Source of the DNA: Heterocephalus glaber
Taxonomy: Eukaryota; Chordata; Mammalia; Rodentia; Bathyergidae
Assembly: GCF_000247695.1 (NCBI RefSeq)
Contig: NW_004624844.1
Coordinates: forward strand, 1,242,127 to 1,306,126
Length of the DNA stretch: 64,000 nucleotides
Direction: 5' to 3'
Part shown: positions 1 to 9,335 of the stretch, piece by piece
Layout: every line of letters starts with the position of its first letter
Numbering within the stretch: the stretch's first letter is position 1
Notes under the pieces: model-generated
What the model was told of the DNA's origin: nothing
The model's database searches: none
What the model saw: the letters and a program-made list of their open reading frames with translations, nothing else
Translations under genes and position numbers: made by a program

Positions 1-540
1 TGAAATTCTATCCTCACATTGGTTCATTCTGCTGCGCAGACTTTTGATGGAGTGTTTAATCTCCTGGAAATCTGTTTGCATCTGTTTTATGGATTCCACT
101 TGTTTCCTATGTTGGGATTCCATCATGTTCCTCAGATCCGCTATTTTTTTATCTGTGTCCCCTCTAGATTAATCATGTCTTGCACCATGAGCACGATCTT
201 TGCTGTTATATGAGTAATTATTTCTGATTTCATTTTTCCCAGATCCTCTTTTGTTGCCAGTTCAGGGAGTCCAGGTAGTTGAGTATCAGACTGTCCCATC
301 TCGTTTCCCTTTGGGGTTACTGTAGGTGATCCAGAAGTCTGTTTTTGAGGCTTGCTTACGTGTCTTCTCATTTCTATGGGGGGGGGGTTGCTTCTGGTGC
401 CCGCACGGCTTGGGATGGTGATGGGGGAGCTTCCTTTTGGGTTCCAGGGCCGGCTCAGCTTCTCTGCCCTAGGAGCTTGGGATGGCAGGGGGAAGCTTCC
501 TTCTGGGTGCTGAGACCGGCTCACCTTCTCTGCCCTAGGA
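1..540 (-). mobile_element. L1 retrotransposon, 5' end (5' UTR and start of ORF1), cut by window edge
   Basis: Read on the minus strand, this stretch has an open frame (positions 524-141) that is proline- and serine-rich at first and then becomes a charged helical segment (ATKEDLGKMKSEII and onward). After a stop the coiled-coil-like reading continues toward position 1. A low-complexity start followed by a coiled coil is the layout of the N-terminal half of L1 ORF1, the RNA-binding chaperone of LINE-1. The right end holds two tandem units of about 66 bp, as in promoter monomers of rodent L1s. The stop inside the coiled coil shows the copy is dead. The rest of the element would lie left of the window. 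Family assignment is by layout only. Confidence 0.55.
408..540 (-). repeat. Two tandem units of about 66 bp at the L1 5' end
   Basis: Positions 408-474 and 475-540 are two head-to-tail copies. Each begins GCTTGGGATGG on the plus strand and ends TCTGCCCTAGGA, with the shared core AGCTTCCTT(T/C)TGGGT. They differ by scattered substitutions and a 1-base length change. They may be 5' UTR monomers, or a length-variable repeat in the N-terminal part of ORF1, because the minus-strand frame reads through both. Confidence 0.7.
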
Positions 541-552
541 CCTTCAGTAGTT

Positions 553-880
553 TTTTTTTTTTTAGTTCAATTTCATTGTTTTTATTCAATTATTCAGAGC
601 TTTTATATCTTCTTGCTTCAGTTTTGGTAGTTTACATGTATCTATAAATCTATCCATTTATTCTGAATTCTCAAATTTATTAGAGTACATTTTCTCAAAG
701 TTGTTGTGAATAATTTGGATTTTAGCAGTGTCTATTATGATTTTACTTTTTTCATTTCTAATTGCTTTGATTTGGGTCTTTTCTTTCCTTTTTTGGTAAG
801 ATTGGCTAGGGTTTATCTATTTTGTTTATTCTTTCAAAGTAAACATTTTGTTTCTTTGTTTTATGACTGGAAGTTGTATT
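553..880 (-). mobile_element. Old L1 fragment (ORF2 region)
   Basis: The plus-strand sequence has the T-rich pattern of reverse-complemented L1 ORF2 around the segment ahead of the reverse transcriptase core, for example ATCTATCCATTTATTCTG and GATTGGCTAGGGTTTATC followed by TTCTTTCAAAGTAAACATTT. It is separated from the neighbouring L1 5' end by a T-run (550-563). No long open frame remains. Confidence 0.5.
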
Positions 881-2541
881 GACGGCTGAGTGGAAGTAAT
901 CTACTGACTAAATGAAATGCATATTTTTTTCTTCACTTTAACAGGAAGTTCCTTTTGTCTGATCAGGGGATTGGTGCAGGGAAAAGTAGGATTTACTCTT
1001 GAATGAGGAATATAATATATATTCCCATTTCAAACTCTGAGCAAGTAGCCTTTATGCGTCTCAGCTATGGAACATTACTGACAGAATTTTTTAAAAAGTC
1101 TTAAGCATTTCATGTTCCAAGTTTTAAAAGTGTAGGTGACAGAGCATGAGGGGTAAAAACAGGATGGCACATCTTAGGTTTTGGAGACAAGAGGTTAATG
1201 GACTGCTAAGTTCTACCACAAATTGCCCCTAGTCATTCTTGGTCTAATTTTAGAGGTGCCATAGGTGATCAGAGTACATTGTGGGACATCGTGGTAGGGA
1301 CGGGGAAATGAAGGTGCCACTTATACTGCACTGACCGTTGGGCTCACTGTACTTATTTTCTGGGCATCATGTGTCAAGGACTCCTCTTGTTTTTGAGTTT
1401 CAGAAATATCATCAATAGGTCATCTTGTTACCCTCATGAGGATCTCCTTAGTAGCTTTTACACAATTTATAGAAATCTCCCTCTAATATCTTTAGTAAAA
1501 TATCATTCACATGCACAGTCTGTGTATTCCAACCAGCTAGAGTAGAGCTTTTGTTTCATTTGTTTTTATTTCAGCAACCATGCCAACTCATGAGACCAAA
1601 GAACAGACTTAAATCAAGTCTGTCAGTGAACAAAAGTGTTATTTCAGTCTCACTTACTTCTCTGGATTTCTTTGGCTGAAGATGGTTATAGGAAAGTAAT
1701 AAAATGTAATTCAACTCATACAACTACAATTTTCAGTGCTTATTATGTATCACTCACTGTGTACTATACAGGATTCAAATTGGACAAATTCTCTCTATCT
1801 TATAGTATTTTAATAGTATCATTGTCCTCATAAGATTGGTACAAAATAGATTTGTGGATATAGGAGAAACTGCATCCAAGTTGAAGGTGACAGGTAATAT
1901 CAACTGGGGTGACTTCACAGTTCCTAGTTCCCATAGTGGCTGAATTTGGTCTATGTGCCATCTTATCCAGGCCATGTTACCTTTGCTTGGAATTTGAAAT
2001 GTGGGCATGGATAGAAAGTGATTGGTCATATGTCATCTTGGAGAAGGACTCTGGAGAGAAGCTAAATTTGCTGCTGCAGAGGCCTCTGGAACCATCCTAG
2101 TTTCTGTCATCTCTCAAAGCTGAGTTGTTCAGCTCTTCCTCAGCATTCTGGAAGATATCCAAAATCCTTCCAATCAATCCTTTGTTTCCATTCCTTAACC
2201 AGAATCTGTCCCTCTTCTCCCTTGAGATTTACAACATAGTGGACATTTCAAAATTGAGGCACCATCCAAACCGAGATTTGAAGGATAAGCATGGATTTTT
2301 CCAATAAACATCTAGGCAGAGAATATACATATAGATTTTTGTATGTTGATTATTTATCAGAACCTGGATTAGTTGCCTTGAAGACAGTGATTTGGCATCT
2401 GACTGGTCAGGGTGAACAACAAAGATAAACCCTACTGAAAATAAACATTTGAAAGATTTGAGAGTGTTTGCATTGAAAAACATGTCTTTCCTTGAACAAT
2501 CCGTATACTCCCAAGTTTTGAGCAGATGCAAAGTAGAGATG
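881..2541. other. No gene recognised; AT-rich single-copy-like sequence
   Basis: Only short chance frames occur here. No splice-flanked conserved exon, RNA gene or clear recent repeat was seen. Old, unrecognisable repeats are likely. Confidence 0.5.
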
Positions 2542-3062
2542 TGTCTTAGTTACTTTCTCATTGCTGGGAAAAAATTCCCAACACCTACAAATTAAAGGAG
2601 AAAAGGTTTATTTTAACTCACAGTTTACCCTTGCTTTTTTTTTTTTTTCATTTGTGGTATCAGGGATCAAACTCAGGACCTCGCATTTGCAAGGCACGCA
2701 CAGTGCCATTGAGCTAAATCCCTGGCCCTAGATCACAGTTTATAAGGGCTTCAGTCCATAGTCAGATGGCTCCAAGGTAGGGCAGCATGGCAGAGGAGGA
2801 TGACAGAACAGAAACAGTCCTTGGCATAGCAGGCAGGAGGCAGCATCAAGGGAGAAGGAAGGATGAATATGGACACCCTTCCAGGCCACTCCCACAGTGA
2901 CTTACCTCTTTGCACCAGGCTTGACCATCTAACATCACACCCAGCTGTAAATCTATCAGTGGACTTATGTAGTATCTCATGTGCATGATCCAATTACCTC
3001 CGAAAAGCCCTACATATGATCACATGAGGCTTTGGCAGAACATTTAGATATAAACCACAACA
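2542..3062 (-). mobile_element. Solo LTR, ERVL-MaLR-like, interrupted by an ID SINE
   Basis: The plus-strand sequence starts TGTCTTAGTTACTTTCTC and ends ATAAACCACAACA, the reverse complement of a TG...CA LTR of MaLR type. It shares the segments CAACTTAAAGGAGGAAAGG-like, GGCTTCAGTCCATAGTC and CACATGAGGCTTTGG-like with the other copies at 21.5, 23.4 and 24.5 kb. Flanks AGATG and AGGTG match in four of five bases and may be the 5-bp target duplication. Subtracting the SINE leaves about 415 bp. Confidence 0.6.
2628..2732 (-). mobile_element. ID-like tRNA-derived SINE
   Basis: Poly-T followed by a decayed TGGTATCAGGGATCAAACTC and ending TGAGCTAAATCCCTGGCCC is the reverse complement of the local ID-like SINE. 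It sits inside the MaLR LTR between direct repeats TCACAGTTTA (2618-2627 and 2733-2742), so it inserted after the LTR. Confidence 0.85.
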
Positions 3063-4887
3063 AGGTGTCTGTTCTCAGTGGTGGGACTTTACTACTAGCT
3101 ATATAAGCTATTTCATGCCAAGAGTTTGTATATGAAAATTACATAATTTTAAAAACTATATTCTTCATGTCTAAAAATGAGGAAATTCAAATCATTTAAC
3201 TCAAGTACTCAAAGCTAATAATTTACAAACATGACTTGGAACCTCAGTGGGTCCAGCATTTTATTAAGTGAAGCAATTATAGAAAACTCAGGCAAAAATT
3301 TAGACTCAGTAAAGCTTATTACATGGATGATTAAATTAAAGACTCATTTGCTTATTGCAGAGGTTAGGTAAGCAAGCAACTAAATCAATCAGTTGATTCA
3401 CTCACTTTAAATAAGGAGTCAATTAAAATTAAATGAAAAATAGTCAATCATTATATAAAAACAGAACAAAATAAAATCAGTGTTAGATGATAGAAAAGTT
3501 CCTTCTTGAGAGGAAATGAGTTGGGGTAGTTTAGAAAGAGTAGAAGGTAAGTAGATAAAAAGTTTTGGTTTCAAAACTTTCAATTTTTGATTTCAAAATT
3601 TGTAGTCAAATCCATTTGGTTTGGCCATTCTATCCAGCCATCTATCTATGTGCATATTTGAGGCTTCTGGAGCTCAGGAATTTGGAGTGCACTACTGCAA
3701 AGGAATCACCAATTTCTGTGTTTTCTCAGTGACGGAGTGTAGCATGTGTGGACAAACTCCCTCTAGGGACGTAGCGTCATGGCAAGAATTTGCCAAGCTA
3801 ACCTAATTCTGCCATTTAATTCGCAGATTTAAACACATCTTCTCTCTTCGGGCTCTCCAAAAATACCTACAGAATTTATAGCTTTTTTTGTCTGAGAGAT
3901 TTGGAGTATTTCCTGAGCTATATTTCTGGTCTGTTGGGGACTATCTTGACATTTTCTTAAACTTAGGATGTATGTCTAAAAATCCATAAGATTTCAAGAG
4001 ACCTAACAACTTTGCAGTACCTCTGACTGTGGGGGTCCTGAATGCTTTGGTCACAGAGCCAGCAGTTGTATGAATCTTCCATTAGAATCCTGTCAGAGAA
4101 GCACAGTAAAGGACTGCTCACTGTACTTGAGACTCTAGGCATATATACTCAATTAAACGCCTCATCTGGAATCAACACAGGCATTTTGGTCCTTAAATAT
4201 TTAAAATTTTGCCTGTGTAGACATAAACCACAGGAGTCTGTCAACATGACTCATCTCTAGAGCTTTAACATAAAACCTAAGCTAGTGAAACAACTATCAA
4301 AAAATTTGTATTAGACATTACTTCATTCTCCAGTTTTTTTAAAAAAAAAACCTTGTGAAATAAAAAACCAATAATACGCAAAGATGGTTGAAAAATCCAA
4401 AGGCACCAGGAAGCTTAAAATGAAAAGTCCCTGACTTTCATACCCTTTCACCTAATCACAATCTTTTGATCTTTTTAATGTTTTTTTAGTGGTTTCTTTT
4501 ATTCTCAAGCCTGTATTTCTATTTCTTCCCATTCATATGATGCACCTAGAGTAGTTAAAATGTACTTTTATTTTGTTAGTTTTTATTGTTATCAGTCTTG
4601 TTTGCGGTGCCTAATTATGGCTCTCACCCTGGGGAGTCGGTATATGTACATAATGTATCTTAATTGTTTTTACTTCTTCTCCCCTCCTCTCCCTTTCCTT
4701 CTCCATGTGTTGGTTCCCTTCCCGATTGTAAAAGCTGTATCTCCATGTTTCCTACATGAAGTCCATAATTCTAAATGGCAAAGCTATGCTCCTATTTTCT
4801 CATTATTAATTTAGACACCAGGCTATGACAGATAAAAATCCAGCTCTCACACCACCTTACTCCTCTTCCTATACATCTTCTACTAGA
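3063..4887. other. No gene recognised
   Basis: AT-rich sequence with only short chance frames. The stretch around 3140-3230 vaguely resembles an old MIR. Nothing else could be supported. Confidence 0.5.
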
Positions 4888-4900
4888 TGCCATTATTTTA

Positions 4901-4994
4901 TTGTTTTGTTTTGTTTTGTTTTGGTACCAGGGATCGAACTTGGGTCCTTGCACTTGCAAGGCAGGTGGAGGAACCACTGAGCTAATCCCCGGCC
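4901..4994 (-). mobile_element. ID-like tRNA-derived SINE
   Basis: Reverse-oriented SINE: a (TTTTG)n-like tail, then GGTACCAGGGATCGAACTTG (the B box region) and CCACTGAGCTAATCCCCGGCC (the A box region). It is flanked by a perfect 13-bp duplication TGCCATTATTTTA at 4888-4900 and 4995-5007, so both ends are exact. Confidence 0.93.
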
Positions 4995-5007
4995 TGCCAT
5001 TATTTTA

Positions 5008-5552
5008 AATTAAATCAATGCTTAGCATAAAGTCCTAATAATGTAAATATATACCCTAGATCTGAAGCATACACTATGATACATTTCCCGTTTGTCACTA
5101 GTTTTTTTAACTTGTCAAATGTTTTCACTTGTTACACCTGCTATCTATGTGTCTTCCCCACCCTGCTCCCAACCAAAATGTGCTGAGACGTTAACTCTTG
5201 CACTGAACAGACCTTCCCTGAAGACCTCTCATTGAGGTCTCTTGTCTCTTAGTCTGCCATGGCTATACAGCCAGTTACCTGGGACTCCTCTTTGTCGCTC
5301 TGCTAAGCTGGCCCTACTTTGCTTCAGGTTTTACATTTTCCTCTTTCTCATTTTATTCCTAATTTTGATGGAGCCCATTCACTGGTTTAAAAAAAGTGCA
5401 TAGGAAGTAAGATATCTTACCCTCTGCATATATGAAAATGTCATTGTTTTTCCATTTTCAGAGAAAATATGGGCCTCACAGTTACGATGCCTCATCATTT
5501 TGAAGGAGTTGCTCCACTGTCCTCTTATTTACAAAGCCATTCCTGAATAAGT
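5008..5552. other. No gene recognised
   Basis: No convincing coding, RNA or recent repeat sequence was seen. Confidence 0.45.
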
Positions 5553-5562
5553 CAAAGTTAAT

Positions 5563-5668
5563 TTGCCGGGGATTTAGCTCAGTGGTTCCGCTGCTTGCCT
5601 CACAAGCGCAAGGTCCCAAGTTCGATCTGCGGTACCAAAAAAAAAAAAAACCCCAAAAAACAAAAAAA
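5563..5668 (+). mobile_element. ID-like tRNA-derived SINE, well preserved
   Basis: It begins TTGCCGGGGATTTAGCTCAG, contains an A box (TAGCTCAGTGGTT) and a B box (GTTCGATCT), and ends in GGTACC plus an A-rich tail. A 10-bp duplication CAAAGTTAAT flanks it at 5553-5562 and 5669-5678. The two boxes are the internal RNA polymerase III promoter inherited from a tRNA. Confidence 0.93.
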
Positions 5669-5864
5669 CAAAGTTAATGCCATGCTCAGCCTTCCATCTT
5701 TCTAAATGTGACCCTAATGTTTTTATTCTGGAAATTTTGAGAACCTTCCCTATTCCTATGGATGTGTATCGATGTAGTCTTTCCTCATCTAATTTCAATC
5801 TGGAGACTTGCTTTTTATTTTCCTCCATTTGTTTCTTGACTTCAAAAATTGTTGCACTCTCTCA

Positions 5865-6290
5865 TCCGCTGTTATGTTTTATACCTGGATGTGCCCCCAC
5901 CAACCCTCATGAGCTCAAAGGTAGGACCATTGGAAGGTAATTAGATTATGGGGGCTTATAGCTGACTTGGTATTAGGAGGTGGGGTCCAATCTGGTTGGA
6001 ACAGGCAGTCACTCGGGCATGGCCTGGATGGGCCTCTCCCTTGGCTCTCCATCTTCTTCAAGTCCACCGCCATGCCATGAGCAGCTATCCCCTGTCGCTC
6101 CTCTGCCATGCTGACCTGCCTTGGGGCAGTTGGACTATGGACTGAAGCCTCTACAAACTGTGAACCGAAACAAACATCTCCTCCTTCAAGTTGTGGGGCT
6201 CGTGGTTTGGGCAACCGGGAAGTCCAAGGGCATGGGATTGACACCTGGTAAAGGTCCCATCACTGTGAATCATAACGTGGTGGAGAGCAA
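5865..6290 (+). mobile_element. MaLR LTR, MST/THE1-like
   Basis: The segment TGTTATGTTTTATACCTGGA, then TGTGCCCCCACCAACCCTCA, then GGTAATTAGATTATGGGGGC matches the order of segments in MST/THE1-type MaLR LTRs. Later it has AAACTGTGAACCGAAACAAA, a decayed version of the usual poly(A)-signal region. Ends are approximate. The open frames across it are by-products of the LTR sequence. Confidence 0.55.
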
Positions 6291-6491
6291 CATACGGTGA
6301 GATAGAGCAGTGTGCTAGCTCAGGCCTCTCTTCTTGTCATGGAGCCACTAATGCCACAATAGGCCCCTCCTCTTATGACTGTATCTGATCCTAATTACCT
6401 GTCCAATGCCCTACTTCCAAAAACCATTAAAATATGAATTTGGGGATTAAGTTTCTGACACAGACTTTTGAGGGACACATTCAAACCATAG
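6291..6491 (-). mobile_element. Old MaLR-type LTR fragment
   Basis: The order CTCTTATGACTGTATCTGAT, CCTAATTACCTGTCCAATGC, CCTACTTCCAAAAACCATTA, ATATGAATTTGGGGATTAAG and CATTCAAACCATAG is the reverse complement of the 5' half of an MLT/MST-type MaLR LTR. Boundaries are approximate. Confidence 0.45.
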
Positions 6492-6530
6492 TGATACAAT
6501 ATTTTCCAACAAAATAAGGTATTGGAACTC

Positions 6531-6619
6531 CTTTTTTTTTTTTTTTGGTACCAGGGATCAAACTCGGACCTTGCGCTTTCGAGGCAGGGGCCAGAACCAC
6601 TGAGCTAAATCCCCGGCCC
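6531..6619 (-). mobile_element. ID-like tRNA-derived SINE
   Basis: Poly-T, then GGTACCAGGGATCAAACTCG and GAGCTAAATCCCCGGCCC. An 8-bp duplication TGGAACTC lies at 6523-6530 and 6620-6627. Confidence 0.9.
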
Positions 6620-6627
6620 TGGAACTC

Positions 6628-8646
6628 TTATTTTTGTAGAAAATAAAAAATTCCAACTGGCCTTAGAAAATCATTGCTTTCATGAAAATGTAAAATCAAT
6701 AGATTGATTATGGATAACTGGATCTAGTTGTTGAAAAATGTCCTTAGAAGCTGCTTCTTTTGCTCAGTTCACACCTGCAGAATATTAAATTCTCAGAAAA
6801 GTTTTTTGGGTGTGCCAGTATGGAAATCCTTTTTCCAGATTAACCAGCCTGTGATCATGTACCCATCCCCGGATCAGTGCTACAACCAGGGTGGTGGTAG
6901 CAAAGTCAGGCTTGCTCCAACCACATGAACGCAGTCACATATGAGATTTAGAAATAAAAGCCTAAACCAAACCTGGCATATGAGGTTTTGAGTTGGAAAA
7001 ACCTTAATGAGAATGATGAGTAAATGACATAAAAAATCAAGAAAGCAAAGATAAAGTCATAGAAAGAACAAAGTGGCACCAAATATGTACATATTTGCAG
7101 AAATACTGGGCTGAGGTAACTCTTATGCAGAAATTATAAAGACAGCAAAAGCATTTTTTTGTGTGAACCAAATAAAGATAGGCCAGAGTTACATTGTTTC
7201 CTGGGCATGTGCTTATAAATTGTATATTGAATGTAGAAAATTATTTAATTGAGGTTAATTTCTTCCATGTGATGCATATATATGAGAGTTTTTTATCTAC
7301 CCAGACGTGGATAATAAGTTTGTAATTATATTGGCTGATATGTCCAAGTACCATACATATGAATGATGGCAAACTTGAAAAATTGTGAACTTAATCACAA
7401 TTTATTTGTAATAAAGAAAGAAAATGTATTCATTAAAAGAAAGGGGTGAATATTCCCAGTGCTCTGGAAATAGAGTTCTAATTAATTTTTAGATTTAAAA
7501 GGCCACTCTGACTCAGTCTCATAATTTGAGTAATAAAACTCTTCTAATGGCTTTACAGCAAATTTATAAAATAAATGAGCAAACTTAATCAAACCATAGT
7601 GCTTGATCAATACAAGTGTTTCTGTTGTCAGCAATTTACTCTATCAATTTAGAGATTGAGCCATGAATTTGAGTACCTATGTGCCTTGTATACCATGAAT
7701 ATATTAGATGGACCCTCACAAATGCATTCTAATAAATTGAGTATGGCATATTCTTAGCTATCAGCTGAAGTGACAAATTCTTCCCCTTCCTCCTTCAATA
7801 CGCTATTTTCTAGAGCAGTTTGAGGTTCACTGTGAAACAGTAGAAGTTACAGAGACTCCCCAGATGTCCCCTCCTGCCATACATGTAGAGTCTTCCTGTT
7901 ATAATTTCCCATCAAAGTGGTACATTTGTTTCTGTTGATGAATCTACACTAATACACAGTAATTGCTCAAAGCCTACAGCTCAGCTAGGGTTCACTCTTG
8001 GAGTTTATTTTATGTGTGTGGACACATTATGACATGTATCCACCAGAGTGGTTATAATAGTTATTTTTTTCTCAATTCAAATTATTACTGGAAAACTTCT
8101 AATATTTCTCACTAATACTACCATAGTTTTTGGTAGATACCCCTTTTAAGATAAGGATGTATACTTTTAAAATTTTCCACTATTTGGTTGTATTTTAGCT
8201 GTTGAGACTAGCTTTATTTAGTTAGCCAAAAGGCTTGGACATTCATTTTTTACCCAAACTCCACACTTACCTAATTCTAAGAAATGGGCATTATTCCTGG
8301 AAGGGAAGAGGAGATGGGTGACTGAATTCCTCTTATATGTAATTAGAAGTTTCTGGCCACCTCCACTGCAATAAACTGGATCCCTTAGAAATACAGCAGC
8401 TAGTTTCATCCTGATTGTTTGCTTCTTGGATTTTTTTTTTCTTTCAGGAAATAGCATGCCAGAGTCTGGAGACATGGATTTTCAATAGACAATAGAAATG
8501 CCAGTAAGTGACATAGTTGAGGAAAATGCTAGCGATAGAGAAATACTGCTAGCTAATGAGGGTATAAACAGTCTGGTCTTTGGCAAAATTCTTCACAGTT
8601 CTGGAGAGAGCAAAAATTATGGTAAGCAGTTATTATGATTCATGTT
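6628..8646. other. No gene recognised
   Basis: About 2 kb of AT-rich sequence left of the provirus. Short open frames have no recognisable product. No RNA gene or recent repeat was identified. Confidence 0.45.
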
Positions 8647-8650
8647 CAAT

Positions 8651-9315
8651 TATTATAGACAGTTAAGTTAGGTAGGAATATTATAGGCAGTCAGACAGGG
8701 CTAGGCCCTTAAGAGAGTCAGGGCAAAGGGAAAAGCACATTACAACTATGGCCAGAGGCACATCTGGTAGAGCCCAGGCCTCACAATAAAGACAAAATGA
8801 CTAGGCCTAAGATAAGTGGTAACATTGGTCTAATAAAGTCTAGATAGACCTCAGTCACCTCGGTGGGTGACCAAGACCCTCAGACTCATCCCTTCCTGAA
8901 AGTTCTTTGTTCCTTCCATGCACACTTGCTATGGAACTTGCTTCCCCACTGGATCAATGTTACCTAGGCAACTATACTTATAATCTGATTGGTGGCTCAT
9001 AGCTGTAACCCAGGTTGTACCCACGTGTTTGTGCTCTATAAAACTTCCCCTGAGAAGTGGGGTCTTTGACACCCACTTCAGTCCCCCTCCTGCCTCTCAG
9101 GAGCTGTATCTGTCTCCTTCAATAAATATTTCCTACTCTTATTTATTTATTTATTTATTTATTAAAAAAATTTCCTACTCTTGACCTCTTGTTCCTTGAG
9201 TTCATTCTTCAATTTTAGAGAACAAGAACTCAGCATATCAGATGTCTAACAGGTTGGGAGTTGTAATAGTTCCCTTATATCACATTTAGAGGTCCTGATA
9301 TCATTTTCTACATCA
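8651..9315 (+). repeat. 5' LTR of the provirus
   Basis: It pairs with 17618-18235. It contains an inverted CCAAT box (GATTGG, about 8987), a TATA box TATAAAA at 9037-9043 and a poly(A) signal AATAAA at 9121-9126, in U3-R-U5 order. It starts TATTA (decayed from TG) and ends CATCA. It is about 47 bp longer than the 3' LTR, mostly because of a small insertion at 9141-9182. Confidence 0.9.
9128..9182. repeat. Small (ATTT)n/A-tail insertion with target duplication inside the 5' LTR
   Basis: The 13-mer ATTTCCTACTCTT occurs at 9128-9140 and again at 9170-9182. Between them lies (ATTT)n followed by ATTAAAAAA. The 3' LTR has a single copy at the matching point and no insert. A short A-rich insert between direct repeats looks like an extremely 5'-truncated retroposition event, a tail only. 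Confidence 0.75.
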
Positions 9316-9317
9316 TT

Positions 9318-9335
9318 AGGAGGCCCCAGCAAGAT
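9318..9335 (+). promoter_or_regulatory. Retroviral primer-binding site, tRNA-Gln-like, degraded
   Basis: The 18 bases AGGAGGCCCCAGCAAGAT follow the LTR end and a TT spacer. Compared with the complement of the tRNA-Gln 3' end they match at 14 of 18 positions. Gln is the best fit I can recall; tRNA-Pro fits less well. Confidence 0.6.

Noticed and set aside
141..524. 127-codon minus-strand frame as a cellular gene
   Set aside because: It is L1 ORF1-like with tandem units at its start and a stop within the coiled coil.
5563..5668. tRNA gene
   Set aside because: A and B boxes are present, but it has a poly-A tail, target duplications and many similar copies; it is a SINE, and no cloverleaf is kept.
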